A DNA stretch of 64,000 nt from assembly GCA_039000515.1 (NCBI GenBank), contig JBCFYV010001001.1, forward strand, positions 16,183,243 to 16,247,242, read 5' to 3'. This document shows, in pieces, positions 29,858-39,597 of this stretch. The translations under genes were made by a program, and so were the position numbers. The notes beneath the pieces are model-generated. The model saw only the letters and a list, made by a program, of their open reading frames with translations. It searched no databases and was not told the DNA's origin. This DNA comes from Timema cristinae (Eukaryota > Arthropoda > Insecta > Phasmatodea > Timematidae). The first letter of the stretch is position 1. Each line of letters opens with the position of its first letter.

Positions 29858-30093
29858 TGATGGTTTGAGATTTTGGGATCGTTAAGTCGAACTGGGTTCG
29901 AGACCTGGCCTGGAATGTTGAAGAGATTTACCCAAAATTGTTTCCCACTACCTCCCTTCACAATTTGGGTATATTTCCTCTAAATTCTACCTTTTCTGTC
30001 CCTAGCAAATTAGCTTAAATAGTTCATATGCGTATAATCTGAACATATGCGTATAACTTGAAAGGGTAGTGAGACGGTTCATTGCTGAAAAAA
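29858..30093 (+). mobile_element. SINE-2-like copy with duplicated tail segment
   Basis: Head region around TGATGGTTTGAGATTTTGGG is weak; GAACTGGGTTCGAGACCTGG (box B), body and tail follow. The tail repeats CATATGCGTATAA(T/C)(C/T)TGAA twice (30027-30065), so its first half is tandemly duplicated. Confidence 0.7.
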
Positions 30094-30667
30094 AAGAGAT
30101 AGTTATTTATAAAATAATCCACAGTTTTATTATGGTTCTAAATGAATAATAATTTTCAAATAATGTACGTTAATAAAACGAAAAGTCTGTCTGTCATGGT
30201 CATTGCGCGATATTTACCGCACGCAGAGGGCTAAAATTTTAAAATCAGTAGCTATAGTTCAACTCTTTAAACCAGGGGTTCCCAAAATATTTCGTTAAGG
30301 TGTCAATTTTTAAAGCAAAAAGGGGCACCTACGACATGCATTTATTTTGGGGTTTAAGATGATGTACTATTTTTATTTATAAAAAAAATTCAATAGCTTT
30401 AAAATTAAAGACATGAATTTCCAATTAATTATCATATAATTATTATAAACCGCATATTTTGACAAGCCTTAAATTTATAAAATGAAAAGATATCAATAAA
30501 AAATACAAAACATAAACATAAAAACAAACAAGGAAATAATCAAGGACTGACCTTGGTATAAAGGCCCTATCATACATTTAGGAATGCTAGGACCTAGTTT
30601 TAGATACAAATAACTATAAAAGTGTGTCATAAAATAATAAAAGTTTCCCTTTCAACACTTTATAGTT
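30094..30667. other. Unassigned AT-rich DNA with a hAT-like left end
   Basis: CCAGGGGTTCCCAAAATATT at about 30272 has the hAT-like terminus form; no right end found. Confidence 0.4.
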
Positions 30668-30678
30668 TATTTTAATTT

Positions 30679-30932
30679 ACCCGCCTCGCTGGCGTAGTTA
30701 GCTAACGCGCTAGTCGTGTTGAGCTCGACTGCCAAGGACAAGGATATCGAGGTTCGAATCTCAAGTCGCGTGAACTGGGAGATGGTTTTTCCTAAATGAT
30801 TTTCCACTCTCCATCCACGCAAATTCGGGTTCACTCCTCTAAATTCAACCTTCCCAATTCCTAATCCATTAGCGTAATTAGTACTCAAGCATATAACCCG
30901 AACGGTTAGTAAGACGCGGTGCTAAATAAAAA
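30679..30932 (+). mobile_element. SINE-2 copy, subfamily b
   Basis: The head CCCGCCTCGCTGGCGTAGTT, AGCTAACGCGCTAGTCGTGT differs from subfamily a, but the body and the shared tail CATATAACCCGAACGGTTAG are the same. Box B is GAGGTTCGAATCTC. A perfect 11-bp duplication, TATTTTAATTT, lies at 30668-30678 and 30933-30943. Confidence 0.94.
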
Positions 30933-30943
30933 TATTTTAATTT

Positions 30944-31301
30944 GGGGAATAGTTGACGTGCACTTATACAGGAATTTTACTTGGCACTTCAACTAGCACG
31001 CTTCGCACTTACGACAATTTTCCACCATGCTTCGAACTTGAGGCGTTTGCTTCGCAGTAGCAGCATGAGTACCGCTTGCATCAGTGTCCTGTGATTTGTA
31101 TGGTTACCCTTTTTTTTTTCAAATATAAGATCTAAAGTGTTTATTTTAGTTACATGTGTGTTGTTTACGACAGCTAGGTCCTTATAAGACGATTGAAGTG
31201 CAAAACATGAATAGATAAGTGAAAAAAATTAATTGCTTCGAGTTACAGCAATTGTTATTCGTCACCCGAGAATGCAAGTGTTCCAATGTCCAATTTTTCA
31301 C
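30944..31301. other. Unassigned DNA
   Basis: A CACTT(C/A)-rich patch (CGCTTCGCACTTACGAC, GCTTCGAACTTGAGGCG) at 31000-31060; no feature recognised. The phrase GTCACCCGAGAATGCAAGTG at 31261 recurs inverted near 31802-31821, so the SINE-1 insertion sits between two arms of an older inverted repeat. Confidence 0.4.
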
Positions 31302-31313
31302 TTTTGTGTAAAA

Positions 31314-31345
<32 letters not shown>

Positions 31346-31613
31346 GCACCGCGTCTTACTACCCGTTCGGGTTATACGCACTTACGCTAATGTGTAATGG
31401 TAGGGTGATTGTGAGATGACATGAAGGACCTACAGTTTAACGTGGAATCCGAACCACGGTAGAGGCCTGGCATTCCCCACATTCACAAGATGTCTTGTCA
31501 GAGGTGAAGGAAGGGTTTGGAAATCAGATAAATCTTTGCCGGGACCGAGGATTGAACCCCGGCCGCCAGCACAGAAGTCTGACACCTTACCCCTAGACCA
31601 CCAGGTTACCCCT
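31314..31613 (-). mobile_element. SINE-1 copy, full length, subfamily a
   Basis: Reverse strand, complete from the (TTA)n end (about 30 bp) through tail and body to CCTTACCCCTAGACCACCAG. The 12-bp duplication TTTTGTGTAAAA flanks it at 31302-31313 and 31614-31625. Confidence 0.95.
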
Positions 31614-31625
31614 TTTTGTGTAAAA

Positions 31626-32040
31626 GAACATTGAAATTTGACCTTGTGTATAAAACCAATGTTACTTAGACGACAACTCGAGTTTGTATCTTCTTAAGTA
31701 ATTATATACTAGTCTCAATTTCATCGCAGGTGAATCATATGCATTCTAAATAAAAGTAAACACCAAATATCTCAAATTTAACAATTTTGAAGATAGAACA
31801 CTTGCATTCTCGGGTGACAAATTTTCGAGTAATGACAATGGTATGGAACCTAACCTGTCGCTAAGTGCGGAGAACACTTGTACAAGGGTTATCCCAGAGC
31901 ACGACTTACAAACTGATTTAACTTAGAACATCTACCCAACTCTAAGAGCCAGGAATTGTAATATCTGACTTAGACGACGCCAATAAATGTTAAACTTAAG
32001 CATAAGGAGGATTTAAAACATATTATCAACAGTACCTTTT
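31626..32040. other. Unassigned DNA, right arm of an inverted repeat
   Basis: CACTTGCATTCTCGGGTGAC near 31800 is the inverse of the sequence near 31261-31281. The arms, about 540 bp apart, bracket the SINE-1 and suggest a decayed hairpin-type element. Confidence 0.45.
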
Positions 32041-32045
32041 TATAT

Positions 32046-32572
32046 TATTACTAGATAGCAGTTGCCCGCGGCTTTGCTCGCGTGGAAGTTGATTATATAC
32101 AAATACGAAAATATACATATGTATTTACAGATTAATTATAAATATTACGTTACGTTGATGACCATAACTTGACCTCAGATCAAAAATAATGCAAGTCCGA
32201 TACAAACTTTCACCCCCTTTTTCATCCTTATTAAATAAAATTTCCAAAATTCCTGAAACACGTATTTATTTGTTTTACGTCAATAACCGAAATACAAAAT
32301 TTTGTTTATGTAACTTTCAAAATGACGGACTTTCATACATATTATCATACATATTATCATCCCCTATTTTGACCCCTTTGGGGTGGAATTTTCTAAAATC
32401 CTTTCTTAGTGGGTGCCTACATAACAAAATGAATATACAGTCCGAATTTCATGCTTGTAGCCTTGATAGTTTGCGCTCGGCGATGATGAATCAGTCAGTC
32501 AGTCAGTCAGTCAGTCAGTCAGTCAGTCATTCAGTCAGTCAGAACATGATATTTTATAAGTATAGATTTTAA
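32046..32572 (+). mobile_element. Dispersed arthropod-type repeat with (CAGT)n run
   Basis: Starts at ACTAGATAGCAGTTGCCCGC, GGCTTTGCTCGCGTGG, a motif widespread in arthropod genomes. It then has CCCCTTTGGGGTGGAATTTT, GTCCGAATTTCATGCTTG, a (CAGT)n run at about 32487-32545 and the end TTTTATAAGTATAGATT. The 127-codon frame (32189-32572) owes its SVSQSVSQ end to the tetranucleotide run and is not a host gene. I cannot name the superfamily with confidence. Confidence 0.65.
32487..32545. repeat. (CAGT)n microsatellite
   Basis: About 14 tetranucleotide units with one variant (CATT); part of the dispersed repeat around it. Confidence 0.92.
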
Positions 32573-32659
32573 AAATTCATCTTGAGGTATGAAAGGTGTG
32601 GGATTTTGAGGTCCTCAATTATTTGTTTATCTCTTACACATGAGTCCCTATCTTTGTTG

Positions 32660-33140
32660 GCGTATGTGGCCATACGGAAGGAAGGGTGATGGGATTACTG
32701 ACAGCGGGAAGAATCCCCATTGAGTTAAGAAAGAGGTTTGCAAAAATATTTCCTGTAGAGTATGATGACATATGGATCTGAGACGTGGACAATCGGAAAG
32801 AGGGAGCAAAGGTACTTGGAGGTTTTTTTTAAATGTGGTCGTGGAGAAGGTGAAATGGATAGAGCGGGCGAGAAACGAGGTAGTGTTGAGGAGGTTAGAA
32901 GAGGAAAGGAGACTGATAAGGGTGATAACAAAGAGAAAAACGTCTTGGTTGGGTCACACACTACGTAGGGATTGTTTAATGAAGAGGACCGTGGAGGGAA
33001 ATTTAGAGAGGGGGAGAGGAGGAAGAAGAAGGTTTGGAATGTTAACAGATATCAGGAATGGAAGAAGCTACAAAAGGATGAAAGAAGATGCTCAGGACCG
33101 AGGAAAATGGAAGATGTTCAGTTGATACCTGTCTCAGGAC
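32660..33140 (+). pseudogene. LINE reverse transcriptase 3' end, decayed
   Basis: Three plus-strand frames carry consecutive parts of the region after the reverse transcriptase domain: IELRKRFAKIF near 32719, then MTYGSETWTIGKREQRYLE from 32762, then ERARNEVVLRRLEEERRL, KRKTSWLGHTLRRD and RGRGGRRRFGML between about 32850 and 33060. YGSETWT, WLGHxLRRD and the G/R-rich GRGxRRR stretch are typical of this part of many non-LTR elements. At least two frameshifts separate the pieces. Endonuclease and catalytic motifs are absent: a 5'-truncated dead copy, different from the one at 21.2 kb. Confidence 0.8.
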
Positions 33141-33144
33141 AGAT

Positions 33145-33619
33145 TCACAGAAGAAGGTCTATAATAGTGTACTTAATGTACCTGATCAGCTCGTTCCTTT
33201 CTAAGAGGTATATGTATTAGATTAGAATGTACTTACTGTACACATTCAACTTGTTATTTACACATATCAGTACAAAGATGATGTTAGCAAGTCCCTAACG
33301 CGACCTTGAAGCCTCCTACTCAATTGTACCAATAATTCACCGCCGAATGATGTTGGCGTATCACGTGCCTGTTCATATAAGCAAGGCTTAGCGTTAGTGT
33401 ACTAACTATCAGCGACTTATCCTCATTAAGTTCTAGGACGAACATAACAGCCATATTATTGACCGTTCGTTTACCGTTTAGTGAAACGGAACGAATTCAA
33501 TTATGAACATTTGTTTTTCTGTTGATACTCGAGGAACTATACACTATATATATCAAACTATGTGCATTATGTATACCTACACGCTGACAGGTCTAATAAT
33601 ATGTGCAAATAAGTTATTC
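33145..33619. other. Unassigned DNA
   Basis: Probably includes the 3' untranslated part of the LINE up to about 33260. No other feature recognised. Confidence 0.4.
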
Positions 33620-33629
33620 ATTTTACTTC

Positions 33630-33905
33630 GGCGACCTGGTGGTCTAGGGGTAAGATGTCGGACTTGTGTGCTGGGGTCTGGGTTCAATCCTCGTCCCAGC
33701 ACAGATTTATCTGATTACCAAACCCTTCCTTCACCTCTGACAAGACGTGTATTAATCACAACTTGTGAATGTGGGGAATGCCAGGCCTCCACCGTGGTTC
33801 GGATCCCACGTTAAACTGTAGGTCCTCCATTTCATCTCACAATCACCCTACCATTATACATTATCGTAAGTGCGTATAACCTGAACGGGTAGTAAGACTC
33901 GGTGC

Positions 33906-33981
<76 letters not shown>
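33630..33981 (+). mobile_element. SINE-1 copy, subfamily b, long (AAT)n end
   Basis: Complete head (GACCTGGTGGTCTAGGGG), the subfamily b insert, shared tail with one change (CCTGAACGGG), and an (AAT)n end of about 75 bp (33907-33981). The 10-bp duplication ATTTTACTTC lies at 33620-33629 and 33982-33991. Confidence 0.95.
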
Positions 33982-33982
<1 letters not shown>

Positions 33983-33991
33983 TTTTACTTC

Positions 33992-34370
33992 AAGAATTTG
34001 TACAGAGCAAATCATATGTAATATAACAACTTATATTTTAATGTGGCAATCAATATCATGACGTTGATAAGTTCTGCTAGATTAATTCTCAACTTTCCTT
34101 ATTCTTATCAGATAACAGCAAGTATAAAATGACCTATTACGCCATAAAGAACGTATTTTTATTTGACAAAATCATTAAACTGCAAATATGATCAACTGAG
34201 TCACAACTAGACTTATAATATTGTTAACACCCTTCCAGTTATTTTCTTGACAAACGTATATCACCATATTTGGTGGGGTGGAGGGTGGGGGTTGGAGTCT
34301 GTGGCCTATGGGACTAAGATCAATAAAGAGTTGATTATTAAGTTTACGTCCAATAGACCTATCCTATAGA
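33992..34370. other. Unassigned AT-rich DNA
   Basis: A G-rich patch (GGTGGGGTGGAGGGTGGGGG) occurs at about 34272-34292, a possible quadruplex-forming run. Nothing else recognised. Confidence 0.4.
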
Positions 34371-34371
34371 T

Positions 34372-34734
34372 CAGTGGTTCCCACTCAACCTGAGGAGGCG
34401 TGAAAATCTTTCGGGGAAGTGGGATAATTTGACGTTAAAATAAGCTAATAGTGAAGACATTCTTTATTACAAACCCTTTATCAAATTAAGGTTGTTGTTT
34501 TTCTTGGCTACTAGCTGAAACCCCAATATTCAAGAACTGGCAACAGTGTCTCGACCATCACATACTTATATTCACTGGTTCTATTTGTACAATTAGGATT
34601 CTAGTATTACATTTGTTTTTGGATAAAATAAAGAAAGGACTAAAAAATAATACTTTTTAAAGATTATTTTTTACGGCGGTCACAAAAAATAGGGAGGAGG
34701 GGGGCGTCTGTTAAAAAAAAGTTGGGATACTCTG
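34372..34734. mobile_element. hAT-like nonautonomous element
   Basis: Left end CAGTGGTTCCCACTC and right end AAGTTGGGATACTCTG, whose inverse is CAGAGTATCCCAACTT. The terminus type fits hAT, but the 8-bp flanks (CTATAGAT, CTCCGGAC) do not agree well. No coding frame. Confidence 0.5.
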
Positions 34735-34912
34735 CTCCGGACTATCTAGGAGACATTCCGATTCCAGGGTCTCCAATGGTTCCGGTTTCGATTCCCGTGT
34801 CCATGCGTCTTTTTCAATTTAATAATATGATATTTTTCTGTTTGGCTATTCTTGAACAAAGCTTCGTTACGGAATTAAATGTTTTTATTCGAAGAGATCA
34901 TACTCCTTAGGT
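34735..34912 (+). mobile_element. SINE-6 copy
   Basis: GGTTCCGGTTTCGATTCCCG (box B) is followed by TGTCCATGCGTCTTTTTCAA and TTTAATAATA. The copy at 40786 has GGTTCTGGTTTAGATTCCCG, TGTCCGGGTGTCAATTTTCA and TTTAAATAATA in the same order. The head upstream of box B is weak here. Confidence 0.55.
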
Positions 34913-35515
34913 TCAATCTCTTTCAAAATTATTATCAATTTCGCAACAGATAGTTGGAAATTATTTGTTGGACAAAAGTTAAAATAGAGGAAGTTTGGAT
35001 GGGTTTTTTAGTTACTAAAGTAATTTAAAAACTAGCAAATTAACTGTGTTGTGAGCTAAGTATATTTCGTGAATTTTAAGAGGCTTTCAAGCTAAGTGAG
35101 AACAAATGTATCAAATTGTTCAAACTAAATCAATAATGTGCTATGAATTTAATTGAATGCTTTACAGAAGTAATGAGAGAACCTACACGTGCGTTTTCTG
35201 ATTACTTTCTTTTTCATTAATCTTAGAAACACAAACGTAAAAGAGATTTAACTAGACCAAATATTTCGTTTCGTTACTTCTCTAATTGTTCGTAGAAATT
35301 ATAAATTAAATCACAACTTACAAGATTCGCTATCGCCCCCGGAAGTTCGGAATTTTGCGGTACATAATACGAGCACACGACTCGACGCAAATTGAAAAAT
35401 TTTAAACTCGACGATAGCAGCTTTAAGAAATTAAATTAAGAGTTAAAAAGGAGCATTGCGAGATAATCTCGCAAAATATCAAATATCTGGTATTGGCACG
35501 TAAAACCTTTCTTAT
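34913..35515. other. Unassigned AT-rich DNA
   Basis: A small GC-richer patch at 35325-35410 has no recognised content. Confidence 0.4.
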
Positions 35516-35517
35516 AG

Positions 35518-35735
35518 CATGATTTTGGTAGGAAGAACAATAGAATTAGTTACTTAAGTTACTAAAACAATTTTAATATATTCATACATCAAGTCTTGTT
35601 ATCTGCATCTATCACTTTTGATAGATATTGTCAATACCAATAGCATAACCAAATAATAAAGAAAATGTTATCAATGTTGGGCGCAAAGAAATATGTTTGA
35701 ATTTTCTTTAATGTTCTTATAGCCAAAATCAGGTC
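35518..35735 (+). mobile_element. MITE-D copy
   Basis: Left end GATTTTGGTAGGAAGAAC and right end GTTCTTATAGCCAAAATC are inverted versions of each other over about 18 bp, the clearest view of this family's termini. The core includes CATACATCAAGTCTTGTTAT and CATCTATCACTTTTGATAG. Confidence 0.82.
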
Positions 35736-35989
35736 TACTTGTAGGAGGATGGTTTTTCGTCACTAGGTTAGGTTAGATTATACAAACGGCAAAAACGACG
35801 TCTTTTGCGGCCGCAAACAAACCCAATTATTATAATTTTTAGGCGGACGCAAATCCCACGGAGTTATGTATATGTATAAAAACTTAAGAATTTAAAAGCT
35901 TTACCTTTCCACGAAATAGGTCGATCTTTACAACCTAATGGGGCAACATTTAAGTGATTATTTTTTACAGAAGGTACAATCTAATTTTC

Positions 35990-36190
35990 ACGAGAAGGAA
36001 CTTATCTAACAGCTAGAAAAGTTACTAGATCAACTTTCACGTATCATGTGATCTGCAGCTGTCACGTTTAATATATTATCAATGTCTTAAAAACACTAAT
36101 AATATATTTATTTTTTTTTATTAATGTTGACCACAAATAAATATATTTGTAAATTCTAAAAGGCTCTTCCAATGAAAATCGGACTATAAT
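35990..36190 (+). mobile_element. MITE-D copy
   Basis: Left end GAGAAGGAACTTATCTAACA, core CATGTGATCTGCAGCTGTCA, right end AAGGCTCTTCCAATGAAAAT. It lacks a few bases around the CGTATTCATACGTC segment. Confidence 0.8.
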
Positions 36191-36523
36191 TGCCATTTAA
36201 ATGATAATGCCGCTTATAGTTTTGTTTTCATATAAATGCTATTGTACAGTCTCAATAAATTAGATCAATTATATATATATATATATTATATGTATATATG
36301 TAGATACATAATTATGGTACACATAAGTAGTGAACAAGCCTACGAACAGTTAGAGCTAAAAGTTAAGAAAAAATTAAGAATCAAAGTTAAATATTTGTCG
36401 CTAGCCCTTTGATTATGTTCATATTAGCCAAATTTTATATTTGAACTTTTTATCAACTTACTCGATTAAAACAATTTCATACCACCTCTATCGAATGCAT
36501 CGTGTATTCATTTATTTAACGTA
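36191..36523. other. Unassigned AT-rich DNA
   Basis: A (TA)n patch at 36268-36300. No other structure. Confidence 0.4.
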
Positions 36524-36526
36524 GAG

Positions 36527-36748
36527 TGACCTGGCGGTTTAGGGGTAAGGTGTCAATACTTCTGTGTTGGATGTCCGGGGTTCAATCCTCGGTCCCGGCA
36601 TATTAATCACAACTTATTAATGTGTGGTTCGGATCCCGCGTTAAACTGTAGGTCCTCCATTTCATCTCACAATCACCCTACCATTACACATTAGCGTGTG
36701 TGCGTGTAACCCGAACGGGTAGTAAGAAGCGGTGCTAATAATAATAAT
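36527..36748 (+). mobile_element. SINE-1 copy, subfamily b, internal deletion
   Basis: Head GACCTGGCGGTTTAGGGG and box B GGTTCAATCCTCGG are present. The segment from ACAGATTTATCTG to the subfamily b insert is deleted: GGCA joins directly to TATTAATCACAACTTATTAA. Tail GTGTAACCCGAACGGGTAG with a TAATAATAATAAT end. Confidence 0.9.
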
Positions 36749-37074
36749 CAACGTATGGAGGGACAGTCAGTCGCGGGACACGAGTCTTAAGCCCGAGGAA
36801 CAATGGTCACCTTGACCTGCATGTTTAGCCTAGTTTACCCCCGGCAACTGCCAGGCGGTAAAAAGGAGCATGTCGACCTGCCCTTTGTTTCCGAACGGTC
36901 CCGGTCACCACCAGTCTCATCCCTCTCATCCCTGCCCGTGCCCCGCGGATAATTGGCAATCAACACTTCATCAGTTTGTTCGCGGCACGTTTGAATGCAA
37001 ATTCAATAATTAGGATATTTTGTATCCCCGCATTATCGCTTCGGTTCACTTTGTATAAGTTTCTATCCAGCGTA
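36749..37074. other. GC-rich unique patch
   Basis: About 36755-36960 is clearly GC-richer than the surroundings, with CpG dinucleotides (CAGTCGCGGGACACGAG, GCCCGTGCCCCGCGG) and no similarity to the repeats in this window. It could be an exon, a promoter or simply unmasked unique sequence. No open frame longer than about 60 codons. Confidence 0.3.
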
Positions 37075-37366
37075 ATCCTTTTTTTTTGGCACAGCGTTTG
37101 ACTACCCGTTCGGGTTATACGTTTATGTAACAATTACGCTGATGGTTTTAGGAATGTGGAGGATATTTTAGAGGAAGTGTACCCAAATTTGCGTGGAGGG
37201 GGGAGAGTAAAACAATTTTGAAATAAAAAAATTCCCAAATACCTTAAGGTGTGGCAGAAGGTAGCACGAGTAGTTTTACAGTTTTTATAGCATTACATTT
37301 TTTCGGCCAAAATAAATCAAATATTTCTCCAGTAGCAACATAGAGTTTAGTTTTCTGCACATGTTA

Positions 37367-38729
37367 CTATACTGTTCGAATTAATTGGGACAAACATGTT
37401 TTCCTTGTTTGAATTGATATGTGATTACCAGTGATTTCCCGAACCGCCTGAAACCGATTATATCTTCCTAGTGGCAGTGTAACGGATCGACCTTGACTAT
37501 AATTTACTCGTTTGACTGGTTTTAGTATATCAGCAGTTCAGTTGTGAGATTTTCAGTGTGGCAGTTGGGGGTTATAATTTTGCGTTCCGTGTATCACGTG
37601 TTACTTTTGCTTGTTCAAAGATAAATATTACTCCGAGGAAGCGTTCTAAAATAATCGCTCTTAATGAACACACCTCTATGACCGTGAGAGATATATCTAC
37701 GGCTATTGGTGTGGGCAAATCAAGTGTTTCGAGAATTTTAAGAACATGTCAAGATTCCGGATCATCGTCTCCAAAAAGAAAAGGAAAATGTGGGCGCAAA
37801 CGGAAAACTACTCCAAGAACTGAGAAAATTCTAATAAGAAATAGCAAAATAAATCCAAGAAAGACAAGCACAGACCTTCGAAGGGATTTATTGGATTATG
37901 GTGTTGAAGTGAGTACCTCAACTGTACGGAAAAGGCTTCTGGAAGTTGGTCGTAAGGCAACAAGACCAATGAAAAAAATATTCTAACTCAGAAAATGATG
38001 ATAAAACGTTTAGCATTGGTCAAAAAATACCGATCATGGACTGTTAACGACTGGAAGAAGGTGCTTTTCATTGATGAAACACATTTATTTGTGCATGGAT
38101 ACAAATCAAGTGAAGTTTGACGAAGTGAAGGTGAAACTGTGCGACTAGATCATATCCAACAGACTGCAAAACACCCTTCTAAACAGATGTTTTGGGGTTT
38201 TTTCACTACAAATGGCACTGGAAGCTTAGTTCCTCTTAAAGGCATGATGAATTCTGTCAAATACATAGAAATATTACGCAGTAGGATTGTTCCATCAATG
38301 AAACCATTTGATGGAACATTTCAACATGACTTGGCTCCTTGTCACACTTCGAAATTGGTCCAGACTTTTATGCGGGAAAATAAAATAAAAGTGCTTGATT
38401 GGCCCGGTAATTCACCAGACCTAAATCCCATTGAGAACCTATGGCATATACTCAAAAATCGCTTAGCTAAGATGAATTGCACGACAACAGAACAAATGAT
38501 AAAAAGTGCTATACAAGTGTGGTTCCATCAGATGAAGTCAAGAACATGTGCGCTACACTAGTGGAGTCAATGCCAAGACGTGTTGAAGAGGTAATTTCTG
38601 CTAAGGGAGGACTTACTTCGTACTAATATAGAGATTTATCAGTTTACACCTTAGTATAATGATTAAAAACTAAGGTTTTAGAAAAAATAGTTTTTTTTCC
38701 CTTTGTCCCAATTAATTCGAACACTATAG
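37367..38729 (+). mobile_element. Tc1/mariner transposon, 1363 bp, inactive
   Basis: Bounded by TA at 37365-37366 and 38730-38731. The 28-bp terminal repeats begin CTATACTGTTCGAATT (left) and CTATAGTGTTCGAATT (right, inverted) and continue AATTGGGACAAA; one mismatch is visible in the 28. Removing the element and one TA restores the continuous arm GTTAATATCAAC of the host MITE, confirming the ends. Length and layout fit a canonical single-gene Tc1/mariner element. The transposase inside is broken. Confidence 0.96.
37621..38626 (+). pseudogene. Tc1/mariner DD34E transposase, pseudogene
   Basis: The protein would cut and rejoin the element at its inverted repeats. Visible parts in order: an N-terminal helix-turn-helix region (TVRDISTAIGVGKSSVSRIL), a GRKRKTT linker resembling the GRPR AT-hook motif, a second DNA-binding part (STSTVRKRLLEVG), then the catalytic domain with FIDETHLFVHG, QHDLAPCHTS and NSPDLNPIENLW. 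The last two acidic residues are 34 apart, so the triad is DD34E and all three catalytic acids are kept. Damage: a one-base frameshift near 37983, an in-frame TGA at 38118-38120 (CGA to TGA would explain it), and a one-base frameshift near 38532. The C-terminus (VISAKGGLTSY then stop at 38624-38626) follows in the shifted frame. The start is uncertain: ATA at 37621 sits where the family's ATG would be; an upstream GTG-initiated reading from 37558 is open but unlikely. Confidence 0.95.
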
Positions 38730-39078
38730 TAATATCAACAGATCTTGAATATCTGTCAAGGATGTCCGAGAATTTTGTCAAAACTTTTTCTTTTCATTTA
38801 AAAAGTTTTGACAAAATTCCAGGACACCCTTGACAGATATTCAAGATCTGTTGATATTAACATGTGCAGAAAACTAAACTCTATGTTGCTACTGGAGAAA
38901 TAATTTGGCTTATTTTTTACCAAAAAAAATATATTCTATAAAAACTGAAAAATACTTGCACTCCCTTCTGCCGCACCTTAATACACCCAACCGGGATTCG
39001 AGACCCGATATCCCTGTCGTCAGTGGTCTGCTCTAACACGAGAGTAACGCCTTAGACCATGCGTCCACCGAAGCAGGT

Positions 39079-39597
39079 ATATATTTCTCTCTATACACAA
39101 ATGCAGGTACGCTTCCTATAAACTTTATCTTCCTCGTTCTTATACCATTAGTGTATAATATATGCTGGTAAATAAGACACGGAACACAGAAAGATAAAAC
39201 TAACTCAAATCAAAAGAGGAGCGTCATACAACCTTACGTCAGTAACCATGAAGAAGTTGCCAATGAGTGTGTACACCAAACCTTGACTTCAATTTACCAG
39301 AATAGCAACACCACGCCTTTGAAGATATTTCCGGAAGGCAGAAGAGCGAGGGACCAACTTCCCCCAACTTTGCATCATCCCCTAAGCTCTTCCAAGTGGA
39401 ATATATAAACGCTAGCAAAGAAAAGACAGTACTAATCTTAGAACTAAGTGAGATTATGCGTTTGTGATCAAGTTTTTTTGTTACCACATGGATCAACGAT
39501 ATATATATTGAACTCCAAATCAGTCGTTATATACAACCTAAGTTTACACTCATCGATTACATTTCAAACCTCGACGGAATAATACTGAAGTATTATT
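39079..39597. other. Unassigned DNA
   Basis: An 85-codon minus frame (39239-39496) with no domain. TTTCTCTCTATACACAAATG, CAGGTACGCTTCCTATAAAC, CATTAGTGTATAATATATGC at 39087-39165 is a plus-strand SINE-2 body and worn tail without a head. Confidence 0.45.

Larger units (their letters stand above)
37248..38977. mobile_element. TTAA foldback MITE, copy 2, split by a Tc1/mariner element
   Basis: TTAA stands at both ends (37244-37247 and 38978-38981). The termini are GGTGTGGCAGAAGG and CCTTCTGCCGCACC, inverted with one mismatch. The left arm (37248-37366) has GGCCAAAATAAATCAAATAT and CCAGTAGCAACATAGAG; the right arm mirrors it at 38875-38965. The centre is the hairpin TCTTGAATATCTGTCAAG...CTTGACAGATATTCAAGA at 38741-38850. 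Without the Tc1/mariner insertion the element is about 365 bp, nearly all of it inverted repeat. Noncoding. Confidence 0.93.
37085..39078 (-). mobile_element. SINE-2 copy split by nested elements
   Basis: The tail and half the body lie at 37085-37247 (GTTTGACTACCCGTTCGGGT, ATTTGCGTGGAGGGG). The remaining body and head lie at 38982-39078 (TACACCCAACCGGGATTCGA, GACCATGCGTCCACCGAAGC). Joined across the insertion they give about 257 bp, the normal SINE-2 length. The interruption falls at a TTAA within the ACCCTTAATACACCC part of the body. Confidence 0.92.

Noticed and set aside
32189..32572. 127-codon frame ending in SVSQSVSQ repeats
   Set aside because: The repeat end is a (CAGT)n run, and the whole frame lies in a dispersed repeat.
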